Origin: Elusimicrobiota bacterium
Lineage (GTDB): Bacteria > Elusimicrobiota > Elusimicrobia > UBA1565 > JACRDR01
Direction of reading: 5' to 3'
DNA: 15,645 nucleotides
Assembly: GCA_016207585.1 (NCBI GenBank)
Contig: JACQPI010000007.1
Location: forward strand, 1-15,645
A model generated the notes under the pieces. That model did not search any database and was not told where the DNA came from. It saw only the letters and a program-made list of their open reading frames with translations. Of the stretch, positions 1-6,673 are shown one piece after another (within the stretch, counting starts at the first letter, position 1; the number at the start of each line of letters is the position of its first letter). The position numbers and the translations under genes are program-made.

Positions 1-705
1 GCCTTGGAGATGATCCATACCTATTCCCTCATCCATGACGACCTGCCCGCCATGGACGATGACGACCTGAGGCGGGGCAAGCCGACCAACCACAAGGTTT
101 TCGGGGAGGCGATCGCCATCCTTTCCGGGGACGGCCTGCTGACGCGAGCCTTCCAACTGATAGCCCAGAATGCGGCCGAGTTGTCGCTTCCCGCCCGCGA
201 GGGCTACGAGCTCCTGCAGGTCGTGGCCGCCGGGGCCGGCCCCCGCGGCATGGTCGGCGGGCAGGTGGCGGATCTCGACGCGGAAGGTTTTGAGCTGGAG
301 AAGTCCCCAAACGGCGATCGCCGGAAGGCGGAGAGGCTTTTGGAATATATCCATACGCATAAGACGGCCGCTCTCATCACGGCCTCCCTGGAGGCCGGCG
401 CCCTGCTGAGCCGATCGAGCCGAGCCGGGCGGCTGGCGCTGCGCCGCTACGGCCGGGCCATCGGGCTGGCCTTCCAAATCACCGACGACCTATTGGACGT
501 GGTGGGAGAAAAAAAGCTGTTGGGCAAGCGCGGTTCCGACGCGGACAACCGCAAGCTAACCTACGCGCGGCTCCACGGCCTAGAGAAATCGCGCGAGCTG
601 GCGGAGGCTTGGGTCGCCGAAGCGCATCAAGCCCTCAAGCCGCTCGGCCCGCGCGCGCGTCTCTTGTCGCTTTTGGCGGATTACATCCTGGAGAGGAAAA
701 AATGA
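1..705 (+). CDS. ispA: Polyprenyl (farnesyl/geranylgeranyl) diphosphate synthase, 5'-truncated
   Basis: Chain-elongating trans-prenyltransferase that condenses IPP with an allylic diphosphate to make C15 or C20 prenyl diphosphates in the cytoplasm. The frame is open from base 1. By recalled similarity to E. coli IspA, about 75 N-terminal residues lie outside the window. The first Asp-rich motif is visible as DDLPAMDDDDLRRGKPTNH (the bacterial DDxxxxD type), followed by GGQVADLDAEG, then HTHKTAALI, and the second Asp-rich motif FQITDDLLDVVGEKKLLGKR with the K-x-T-Y sequence after it. The C-terminal LADYILERKK also matches IspA. The stop overlaps the dxs start (ATGA), so the two genes are translationally coupled. 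Product chain length (FPP or GGPP) cannot be read with confidence because the residues before the first motif are only partly present. The family call is very secure. Confidence 0.95.
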   Translation, partial: ALEMIHTYSLIHDDLPAMDDDDLRRGKPTNHKVFGEAIAILSGDGLLTRAFQLIAQNAAELSLPAREGYELLQVVAAGAGPRGMVGGQVADLDAEGFELEKSPNGDRRKAERLLEYIHTHKTAALITASLEAGALLSRSSRAGRLALRRYGRAIGLAFQITDDLLDVVGEKKLLGKRGSDADNRKLTYARLHGLEKSRELAEAWVAEAHQALKPLGPRARLLSLLADYILERKK

Positions 706-2666
706 CCGAAACATTGCTGAGCCAAATACAAAACCCCAAGGACCTGCGTTCGCTCGCGGCCGACAAGCTGCCGCACGTAGCCCAGGAAATCCGCCGGACG
801 ATCTTGGAGACGGTCTCCAAAATAGGCGGGCATCTTGGATCGAGCCTCGGCGCCGCGGAGATCACCGTCGCGCTTCACTATGTCTTCAACACCCCCGAGG
901 ACAAACTTGTCTGGGATACCGGCCACCAAACCTACGGCCACAAGCTCTTGACCGGCCGTCAAGGGCGCTTCGGGACGATCCGCCAGTTCGGCGGACTCTC
1001 GGGGTTCCTGCGCCGGGACGAATCGGAATACGACACCTTCGGGGCGGGCCACGCCTCGACGGCGATTTCGGCGGCCTTGGGGATGGCCGCGGCCCGCGAC
1101 GTGAAGGGCGAAGGCTTCAAGGTCGTCGCCATCGTCTCGGACGGCTGCATGACGGGGGGCGAGTCCTACGAGGGCCTTCAAAACGCCGGCATGCTCCAAT
1201 CGGACCTCCTCGTCGTCCTCAACGACAACCAGATGTTCATCTCCCACCGCGTGGGAGCCCTGGGAACCTTCTTGACGCGCTTGCTCACCCTGGGAGCGGT
1301 CCGCAACGCCGAGAAATCGGTCGAGAAATTCCTGGCCCGTTTCAAGTTTTGGGGCTCCGGAATCCTGCGGGTCGCCAAGCGCGCGAAGGTGCTCTTGTTT
1401 CCCGGCATGCTGTTCGAGGAAATGGGCTTCGCCTACTTCGGCCCCATCGACGGCCACGATGTCCGGCAGCTCGTTCGCGTCTTTTCCCACATCAAGGAGC
1501 TCAAGGGCCCCATCCTGCTTCACTGCGTCACTAAGAAGGGGAAAGGCTACACGCTCGCCGAGAAGGATCCCATCGCCTACCATGGGCTCGGCAAATTCGA
1601 GATCGAGACCGGCCAGATCATCGCCTCCGGCAAGCCGGCCCCGCCGGCCTATACGAAGGTCTTCGGACAGACGCTGCTCAAGCTCGCCCAGAAGGATCCG
1701 CGCGTCGTGGCGATCTCCGCCGCGATGCCGGAGGGAACCGGAACCGATCTATTCCGGGACAAACTCCCCCGCCGCTATTTCGACGTCGGCCTGGCGGAGC
1801 AGCACGCGGTCACTTTCGCGGGCGGCCTCGCCACGGAGGGGCTCAAGCCGGTCGTCGCGATCTACTCCACGTTCCTGCAAAGGGCCTACGACCAGATCCA
1901 GCATGACATTTGCCTCCAAAATCTCAACGTCGTCTTCTGCCTCGATCGCGCCGGCCTCGTGGGCGAGGACGGCCCGACCCACCACGGGGTTTTCGATTTG
2001 GCCTATCTGCGGATGCTGCCGAACATGACGATCATGGCCCCTGCGGACGAGAACGAACTGCAGCACATGCTCAAGACCGCGCTGGCCTGCGACAACGGAC
2101 CCGTCGCGCTCCGTTATCCCCGAGGCAACGCGGTCGGCGTCCCCATGGACCCCGAGCCCCGGCTCTTGCCGATCGGGAAGGGAGTCCGGCTGCAAGAGGG
2201 CAAGGACGCGACGATTCTCGCCGTCGGCAGCCGGGTCCACCCGGCGCTCGAGGCCGCCCGGGCACTGGAGTCTCTCGGGTTGTCGGTCGGCGTCGTCAAC
2301 ATGCGCTTCGTGAAGCCTCTCGACGAAGAGCTCCTTCGGGAAATCGTCGCGCGCACCCCGAAGGTTGTGACGGTCGAGGACCACGTCGTCACCGGAGGTT
2401 TCGGCTCGGCGGTTCTGGAGGCCCTGACCGCCCCAGGGCCCGTCCCTGGATCGCCGTCCAACGGAGCCGGCGCCCAAGTCCTGCGCATCGGAATTCCCGA
2501 CCGCTTCGTGGACCACGGAGCCCCCGCCCTCCTATACGACTCGGTCGGTCTCTCGCCCGACAAGATCGCCGCCAGGATCGCCGACTGGATGGGCCTCAAG
2601 ACTGCGGGATCTAAACATACGACTGCGGCGGCGCGGCCGCCCCTGGAAACGGCGGCGAAAGGATAG
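702..2666 (+). CDS. dxs: 1-deoxy-D-xylulose-5-phosphate synthase (Dxs)
   Basis: Thiamine-diphosphate enzyme that joins pyruvate and glyceraldehyde-3-phosphate to make DXP, the entry step of the MEP isoprenoid pathway. The predicted protein is 654 residues, slightly longer than the usual 620-640. Visible landmarks are GGHLGSSLG (about 42-50), WDTGHQ with His75, GAGHASTAISAALG (about 114-127), the ThDP/Mg site VSDGCMTGG with NDN near 174-176, and LAEQHAVTFAGG with catalytic Glu366. The transketolase-type DRAGLVGEDGPTHHG and ALRYPRGN come later. The ATG at 702 is chosen because it overlaps the ispA stop and has a strong purine-rich Shine-Dalgarno (GGAGAGG) just upstream; the open frame extends further 5' only as overlap with ispA. 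A Pro/Gly/Ser-rich insert sits in the C-terminal domain and a 25-residue low-complexity tail follows WMGLK. Both look like lineage-specific decoration. Confidence 0.97.
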   Translation: MTETLLSQIQNPKDLRSLAADKLPHVAQEIRRTILETVSKIGGHLGSSLGAAEITVALHYVFNTPEDKLVWDTGHQTYGHKLLTGRQGRFGTIRQFGGLSGFLRRDESEYDTFGAGHASTAISAALGMAAARDVKGEGFKVVAIVSDGCMTGGESYEGLQNAGMLQSDLLVVLNDNQMFISHRVGALGTFLTRLLTLGAVRNAEKSVEKFLARFKFWGSGILRVAKRAKVLLFPGMLFEEMGFAYFGPIDGHDVRQLVRVFSHIKELKGPILLHCVTKKGKGYTLAEKDPIAYHGLGKFEIETGQIIASGKPAPPAYTKVFGQTLLKLAQKDPRVVAISAAMPEGTGTDLFRDKLPRRYFDVGLAEQHAVTFAGGLATEGLKPVVAIYSTFLQRAYDQIQHDICLQNLNVVFCLDRAGLVGEDGPTHHGVFDLAYLRMLPNMTIMAPADENELQHMLKTALACDNGPVALRYPRGNAVGVPMDPEPRLLPIGKGVRLQEGKDATILAVGSRVHPALEAARALESLGLSVGVVNMRFVKPLDEELLREIVARTPKVVTVEDHVVTGGFGSAVLEALTAPGPVPGSPSNGAGAQVLRIGIPDRFVDHGAPALLYDSVGLSPDKIAARIADWMGLKTAGSKHTTAAARPPLETAAKG

Positions 2667-2671
2667 AAATC

Positions 2672-3667
2672 ATGATTCGGAACGCGGCTGCGACGGAACC
2701 CAATATATGGATCGACACGCTCGTCCTGGCCAGGCTTCGCGGATTTTGCGCGGGGGTCGTGCGGGCGATCGACATCGTGGAGAAGGCCCTGGAAGTATGC
2801 GGCCGGCCGGTTTATGTCCGCCACGAAATCATCCATAACCGCTATGTGGTAGACGATTTGCGCGCCAAGGGAGCTGTCTTCGTGGAGGAGCTCTCCGAGG
2901 TGCCGCCCGGCGCCTGGGTCATTTTCTCGGCTCATGGGATTTCTCCCGCCGTGCGCGAAGAGGCGCGCGACCGAGGCCTTAAGGTCATCGACGCCACCTG
3001 CCCCCTCGTCACGAAGGTGCACCTCGAGGCGATCCAGTTCGCCAAACAGGGCTACACGATCATCCTCATCGGCCACATCGACCATGTGGAGACGATCGGA
3101 ACGATGGGAGAAGCTCCGGAGTCGATCCGAGTCGTCGGCAGCCGGGAAGAGGCCCGACGCATCGAGGTCCCGAACCCGGATAAGGTGGCCTACCTGACGC
3201 AGACGACCCTCAGCCTCGACGACACCGCCGAGATCGTGGCGGTCCTTAAAAGCCGCTTTCCCATGCTGCGCGTTCCGAACAAAGACGACATCTGCTATGC
3301 GACCCAAAACCGCCAGAACGCCGTGAAGGCGATGGTGCCTCATATAGACGTCCTGCTCGTCTTGGGGGCGCCCAATAGTTCCAACTCGGTCCGATTGCGG
3401 GAGGTCGCCGAATCCAACGGCGCGCGCTCCCATCTTATCGAGCGCGCCACGGACATCCGTCCTGAATGGCTGCGCGGCGTCAAAACGCTGGGACTCACCG
3501 CCAGCGCCTCGGCGCCCGAGATCCTGGTGCAGGAAGTCGTGGAATTCTGCAAGGCCCGTTACGGGGTCCGGACGGTTTCAGAATTCGAAACGGTGGAGGA
3601 GGACGTGGTCTTTTCCCTTCCCCACGAGCTGGAAAAACTCATCGACGCGAAAAGAGGGCCCTCATGA
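2672..3667 (+). CDS. ispH: 4-hydroxy-3-methylbut-2-enyl diphosphate reductase (IspH/LytB)
   Basis: 4Fe-4S enzyme that makes IPP and DMAPP from HMBPP, the last MEP step. The protein is 331 residues. The three cluster cysteines are visible: C26 in RGFCAGV, C110 in DATCPLVTKVH and C208 in DDICYATQNRQ. Substrate-binding residues align with E. coli IspH: H55 (IIHNRY), H88 (SAHGIS), H138/E140, the QTTLS Thr, the NSSNS stretch and SASAPEI. The loop around H138 reads GHIDHVETIGT, where E. coli has GHAGHPEVEGT: catalytic Glu140 is kept but the Pro and the second Glu are replaced. The N-terminus is about 14 residues longer than in E. coli. The ATG at 2672 has AAGGA about nine bases upstream and lies five bases after the dxs stop. 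It is co-transcribed with dxs and supplies substrates to IspA in the same operon. Confidence 0.97.
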   Translation: MIRNAAATEPNIWIDTLVLARLRGFCAGVVRAIDIVEKALEVCGRPVYVRHEIIHNRYVVDDLRAKGAVFVEELSEVPPGAWVIFSAHGISPAVREEARDRGLKVIDATCPLVTKVHLEAIQFAKQGYTIILIGHIDHVETIGTMGEAPESIRVVGSREEARRIEVPNPDKVAYLTQTTLSLDDTAEIVAVLKSRFPMLRVPNKDDICYATQNRQNAVKAMVPHIDVLLVLGAPNSSNSVRLREVAESNGARSHLIERATDIRPEWLRGVKTLGLTASASAPEILVQEVVEFCKARYGVRTVSEFETVEEDVVFSLPHELEKLIDAKRGPS

Positions 3668-3858
3668 AGGACGGCCGTTGGCTGACGCCGCGCTACACGG
3701 ACCGCGCGGTGTTCGAGAAGGATTACCCGCAGCTCGACATCAACGGGCTCGAGGTGTACTGCCCCGGCTGCCGGGACGTGGTCCGACTATCGCGGAAATC
3801 CATGATGGGCAAGATCGGCGGCTGGTGCAGGCGCTGCGAGCGGCCGATCGCCGCTTGA
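3664..3858 (+). CDS. Small zinc-ribbon protein, function unknown
   Basis: 64-residue protein with two CxxC knuckles, CPGC (C33/C36) and CRRC (C55/C58), spaced as in a single four-Cys zinc ribbon. There is no signal peptide or membrane segment. The start at 3664 overlaps the ispH stop as ATGA and has AAGAGGG upstream, so it is the last translationally coupled gene of the isoprenoid operon. Most of the protein is the ribbon and there is no catalytic domain. It might be a nucleic-acid- or protein-binding accessory, but nothing in the sequence links it to isoprenoid chemistry beyond its position. I do not recognise a named family. A 6-bp GC hairpin (3839-3855) overlaps its end but lacks a T-run, so it is not a convincing terminator. 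Confidence 0.8.
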   Translation: MKDGRWLTPRYTDRAVFEKDYPQLDINGLEVYCPGCRDVVRLSRKSMMGKIGGWCRRCERPIAA

Positions 3859-3887
3859 ATAAAAGACGAAAAGCGGCGAAAATTCGA

Positions 3888-3893
3888 TATAAT
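3888..3893 (+). promoter_or_regulatory. Perfect -10 box (TATAAT) six bases before an ATG
   Basis: A perfect TATAAT in GC-rich sequence, with six bases between it and the ATG at 3900. Transcription starting about seven bases after the -10 would begin on or beside the A of the ATG, giving a leaderless mRNA. No Shine-Dalgarno is present upstream of this ATG. There is no good -35 at 16-18 bases: TTGAAT at 3855-3860 is 27 bases away, too far. Confidence 0.6.
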
Positions 3894-3899
3894 AGACGC

Positions 3900-4163
3900 A
3901 TGATGGTTCTTGAAACAGCCCAATTTGAAGAGACGATCCAAGAAAGGCGCGAGCCGGCCAGAAGGCATGGAACCGCGCCGCCCAAACGCGGTCTCTGCCG
4001 CCGCTGCGGCCAGGACCGGCCGATCAACCGGCTGATGCTGTGCTACTCCTGCTGGGTGAAGACCCAACTCGAGGAGCGCGCCGATTGGCGGGAGGGCATG
4101 CCTCATCCCGATTGGTGCGGCTGCGCCCTTCCGGAGCACGACCGCCGCTGCGCCGGGAACTGA
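3900..4163 (+). CDS. Small Cys-rich (zinc-binding) protein, function unknown
   Basis: 87-residue protein. A charged N-terminal third is followed by a zinc ribbon, CRRCG (C33/C36) and CYSC (C48/C51), then an acidic/basic helix-like stretch and a C-terminal GC(G)C...C cluster (C73, C75, C84). The two Cys groups could bind one or two metals. The start at 3900 is chosen because the TATAAT promoter ends six bases upstream; an open frame continues 5' but would overlap the preceding zinc-ribbon gene in another frame. It resembles the preceding gene in architecture but is not an obvious duplicate. The stop codon overlaps the region where the DUF218 gene must start, so the two are probably one transcript. 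Function is unknown; the metal-binding inference rests only on Cys spacing. Confidence 0.75.
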   Translation: MMVLETAQFEETIQERREPARRHGTAPPKRGLCRRCGQDRPINRLMLCYSCWVKTQLEERADWREGMPHPDWCGCALPEHDRRCAGN

Positions 4164-4171
4164 TTTTCCCC

Positions 4172-4840
4172 TTGCCTCCCCCACGGCCTCGCGAGCGACT
4201 TCCCGTCGTTTCCCGGCTTCTCCTCGTTTTGGCCGCGGCGGCGGCCGTCGCGGCCGGCTGGATTTTCTGGATCACATGGTGGATGGATTTTTCGCAAGAA
4301 CCGGCTCCTTCCGACCTCATGGTCGTCCTGGCGGGGAATTATAGCCGAGGGATCCACGCGGCCGACCTCTACCGCCGGGGCTACGCTCCCGAGGTATGGA
4401 TCAGCCGGCCGATGCCCCAGGCCGACACGGAACTTGTCCGGAGGCTCGGCATCCCTTACCCCCGTGAGGACGACGTGACGCGGGAGGTTCTGGCGAAGCG
4501 AGGGGTTCCCCGCGAGAAAATCAGGATTTACGGAGACGGCGTCAACGGCACGCTGGAGGAAGCCCGGGCGCTCCAGGCCGCCTTGGCGAAATATCCGCCG
4601 GGGAATGCTCACCCCGAAGCCCTGAAAATTCTCATTGTGACTTCCAGGCCGCATGCCCGAAGGTCTCGCCGGATATTTCAACGGTTCTTCCCTCAAAAGA
4701 ATATCCGGGTTTCGGCGAATGCCTACGAACCCTTCGACAGGAGATGGTGGACGCACAAGGAACTGGCGCTATACGCCGTCCTGGAAACGGCGAAGGTCCT
4801 TTACTATCTGGCCGGAATTCGCCTCATCACGCGGCCCTAA
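4172..4840 (+). CDS. Membrane-anchored DUF218 (YdcF/ElyC/SanA-like) protein
   Basis: About 222 residues if started at TTG 4172. One N-terminal transmembrane segment (about residues 15-36: RLLLVLAAAAAVAAGWIFW) is followed by a soluble DUF218 domain. Family signatures in order are SDLMVVLAG near the start, then GRGI/AADLYRRGYAPEVWIS, KRGVPREKIRIYGDGVNGT, EEARAL, and ILIVTSRPHARRSRRIF. DUF218 proteins act in envelope maintenance in enterobacteria (ElyC, SanA); the biochemical role here is unknown and the domain probably faces the periplasm. Start choice is uncertain: no ATG precedes the membrane segment except at 4040, which would overlap the previous gene by 124 bases. CTG 4160 (overlapping the previous stop) or TTG 4172, with GGGAA 12 bases upstream, are more plausible. 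It converges on orn with a six-base gap. Confidence 0.8.
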   Translation: MPPPRPRERLPVVSRLLLVLAAAAAVAAGWIFWITWWMDFSQEPAPSDLMVVLAGNYSRGIHAADLYRRGYAPEVWISRPMPQADTELVRRLGIPYPREDDVTREVLAKRGVPREKIRIYGDGVNGTLEEARALQAALAKYPPGNAHPEALKILIVTSRPHARRSRRIFQRFFPQKNIRVSANAYEPFDRRWWTHKELALYAVLETAKVLYYLAGIRLITRP

Positions 4841-4846
4841 GGGGCT
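4833..4846. terminator. Weak hairpin between convergent genes
   Basis: GGCCC-TAAG-GGGCT forms a short stem (four Watson-Crick pairs plus a G-T pair) followed by TTAC on the plus strand. It sits on the six-base gap between the DUF218 stop and the orn stop, so it could end either transcript, but the stem is short and there is no real T-run. Confidence 0.25.
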
Positions 4847-5389
4847 TTACTTGAAGTACCGGTCGCGGTAGAATACCAGCTCCGAAATCGATTCCTTGAC
4901 GTCGCCCATCGCGAGGTGGTTTTTCGCTTTCGAAGGCGGCTTTTCACCGAAGGGATACCAGCGCATCACGATCTCCTTGACGGTCGAAACGTCGATGATG
5001 CGATAATGAAGATAGTCGTTGATCCGGGGCATATAGCGCACCAAAAAGCGCCTGTCCTGATGGACCGAACTGCCGCATAGGGGCGACGTCTTTTCGAGAC
5101 AATAACGCCGGATGAACTGCAGCGTTTGCTCCTGGGCTTGTTCCATCGTGACGGAGGATTCTCGGACCCGCCGGGTCAAACCCGAAGAACCGTGATGCTC
5201 GACGCACCACGGGTCCATCGCGGCGAGCACCTCGTCCGATTGATGGATCGCGAGGCAAGGTCCCTCCTCGACAATCTTGAGGGTGCTGTCGGTGATGACG
5301 GTGGCGATCTCCAGGATCGTATCTTTCTCCGGGTCGAGGCCGGTCATCTCGAGGTCCATCCAGACGAGATTTAAGGGGCTCATGGCCAT
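4847..5389 (-). CDS. orn: Oligoribonuclease (3'-5' exoribonuclease, DEDDh family)
   Basis: 180-residue cytoplasmic exonuclease that degrades 2-5-nt RNAs, including pGpG from c-di-GMP turnover in organisms that have it, to mononucleotides. All DEDDh residues are visible: D12 and E14 in WMDLEMTGLDP, D112 in HQDRRFL, H158 and D163 in NHLAMGDVKES. Length and whole-chain similarity match E. coli Orn, including IHQSDE, the YMPRINDYLHYR region and DVSTVKE. Start: ATG 5389 has GAGGTG five bases upstream. A second in-frame ATG at 5383 would leave 11 bases and is also possible. It lies 19 bases downstream of the thiolase stop on the same strand, so it is probably the second gene of a two-gene operon. 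It converges with the DUF218 gene. Confidence 0.96.
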   Translation of the reverse strand: MAMSPLNLVWMDLEMTGLDPEKDTILEIATVITDSTLKIVEEGPCLAIHQSDEVLAAMDPWCVEHHGSSGLTRRVRESSVTMEQAQEQTLQFIRRYCLEKTSPLCGSSVHQDRRFLVRYMPRINDYLHYRIIDVSTVKEIVMRWYPFGEKPPSKAKNHLAMGDVKESISELVFYRDRYFK

Positions 5390-5408
5390 TGTTCCACCTC
5401 GATGACGA

Positions 5409-6539
5409 TCACACGCTCTCCACGACGACCGCCGCTCCCTGCCCGCCTCCCACGCAAATCGCCGCTACCCCGTATCTCAATTTCCGCCGTCTCAGCTCCA
5501 GGAGCAAGGACAGCAGCTGACGCCCTCCCGTCGCGGCGAAGGGGTGGCCCAACGCGATCGCCCCCCCGTTGACGTTGACGCGGTCCGGAGGGATTCCCAG
5601 CTCCCGCAAATCGATCAATAGTTGAGCCGCGAAAGTCTCGTTGATCTCGAAAAGATCCACGTTGTCCACGCGGAGCCCCGCGCCCTCCAGCGCCTTGCGG
5701 ACAGCGGGGACGGACGCAACGCCCATCCGCCGCGGCGGCGTGCCGGAAAACGCATAAGCAACCAGGCGACCCAGCAGCTTCAGGCCGCGGCTCCTCGCGG
5801 CTTCCTCGTCGGCCATCACCAGCGCGGAGCCGCCGTCCACGAGCGCGTGCGTGTTGGCGCGGGTCACGCCTCCTCCGGAGCCGTGGAGGGGTTGCGAGCT
5901 CTTGAAGTGATCCGGCAAAGGCAAAGTCAACACCGAGTCGTCGCGGCGAACAGAGCCCACGGCCTCGATTTCCGCCTCCAATATCCCCCTGTCCTGCGCC
6001 TGCCGAGCCCGAAGGTGGCTCTGCAAAGCCCAATCGTCCTGAGCCGCCCGGGAGATTTTATATTCCTTCGCCAATTCCTCGACCGTAGCGCCTATTTTCT
6101 CGTCGCAGGAAGCATCGAGAAAAGACTTCAAGACGGTCAATCGCCCCACTTGGCTTATAGTGTCCGCCCCGGCCGCTCCCACGATGCGGGCGACTCCGGC
6201 CTGGATATTCTGAGAGGCGCAGATCACGCTCCATAGACCCGAGGCGCATGCCATCGAGACGCTCAGGCCGGGGACCTCGGGCGGCACCGCGGCTTTCCAA
6301 CCGACGTAGCGGCCGCCGTAGGACGCATGGGGACCGGCCTGGTACATATTGGCGAAGACCAGCAGCTCCAGATCCTCCGCGCGTACCTTCGATCGCCTCA
6401 ACGCGCCCCGCAGGGCGGCGGCTCCCAGTTCAAAAGGGTCCAGCGACTTCAGCAGGCCGCCCGCCTCCCCGTCGCCCCGGCGCCCGTGCGCCCACGCCGA
6501 GAAGGGCGTCCGAGCTCCCTCCAGTATGCAGACCGCCAT
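5409..6539 (-). CDS. Thiolase (acetyl-CoA C-acyltransferase)
   Basis: 376-residue thiolase. The fold catalyses reversible Claisen condensation or thiolytic cleavage of acyl-CoAs, in fatty-acid beta-oxidation or acetoacetyl-CoA formation. The catalytic triad is complete: nucleophile Cys98 in SMACASGLWSV, His332 in NGGAIALGHPFAATGGR, and Cys362 in AICVGGGQGAA. The INETFAAQ motif (about 299-306) and the VDGGSALVMADEEAA and MGVASVPAV regions also match. It is slightly shorter than the typical 390-400. The start has GGAGAG six bases upstream of ATG 6539. No hydratase or hydroxyacyl-CoA dehydrogenase is nearby, so its choice between degradative and biosynthetic roles is open. It is first in a likely operon with orn, from a promoter divergent to the PLD gene at 6674. 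Confidence 0.95.
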   Translation of the reverse strand: MAVCILEGARTPFSAWAHGRRGDGEAGGLLKSLDPFELGAAALRGALRRSKVRAEDLELLVFANMYQAGPHASYGGRYVGWKAAVPPEVPGLSVSMACASGLWSVICASQNIQAGVARIVGAAGADTISQVGRLTVLKSFLDASCDEKIGATVEELAKEYKISRAAQDDWALQSHLRARQAQDRGILEAEIEAVGSVRRDDSVLTLPLPDHFKSSQPLHGSGGGVTRANTHALVDGGSALVMADEEAARSRGLKLLGRLVAYAFSGTPPRRMGVASVPAVRKALEGAGLRVDNVDLFEINETFAAQLLIDLRELGIPPDRVNVNGGAIALGHPFAATGGRQLLSLLLELRRRKLRYGVAAICVGGGQGAAVVVESV

Positions 6540-6603
6540 GGTTTCTCTCCAAACGAATCTAAGGCATCAACCATTCCCTGCGCTATGCTCGGTCATCGCT
6601 GAA

Positions 6604-6612
6604 GTTATAGCA
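6604..6612 (-). promoter_or_regulatory. Extended -10 promoter of the thiolase-orn operon
   Basis: On the minus strand the site reads TGC-TATAAC, an extended -10 (TGnTATAAT type). A TTGACT occurs 11 bases upstream (6621-6626), too close to act as a standard -35. The leader to the ATG at 6539 would be about 58 bases. Confidence 0.5.
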
Positions 6613-6618
6613 GATTTA

Positions 6619-6630
6619 CGAGTCAACTCG
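6619..6630. promoter_or_regulatory. Dyad between divergent promoters (possible operator)
   Basis: CGAGT-CA-ACTCG is a perfect 5-bp inverted repeat. It lies between the minus-strand -10 (6604-6612) and the plus-strand -35 (6635-6640), a position from which one regulator could control both promoters. The repeat is short, so chance is possible. Confidence 0.3.
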
Positions 6631-6634
6631 CCTA

Positions 6635-6664
6635 TTGAGCCGCGGATTGGGCCTATGTTATAGT
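6635..6664 (+). promoter_or_regulatory. Sigma-70-like promoter of the PLD-sixA-OMP operon
   Basis: TTGAGC (6635-6640), an 18-base spacer, then TATAGT (6659-6664). The ATG at 6674 is nine bases after the -10, so the predicted leader is only about 3 nt and there is no Shine-Dalgarno. Confidence 0.6.
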
Positions 6665-6673
6665 TGCAATCTC

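Noticed and set aside
681..1583. 300-codon open frame on the minus strand opposite dxs
   Set aside because: It is a high-GC shadow of dxs: composition is Arg/Gly/Asp/Glu-rich with no domain, and dxs is certain on the other strand.
2114..3433. 439-codon minus-strand frame opposite the end of dxs and ispH
   Set aside because: Spans two well-identified genes on the plus strand and shows no motif of its own.
3839..3855. 6-bp GC hairpin at the end of the first zinc-ribbon gene as a terminator
   Set aside because: It lies inside the coding sequence and is followed by TGAATAAAAG without a T-run.
6621..6626. TTGACT as a -35 for the thiolase promoter
   Set aside because: Only 11 bases from the -10; the extended -10 explains the promoter better, and the sequence is part of a dyad.
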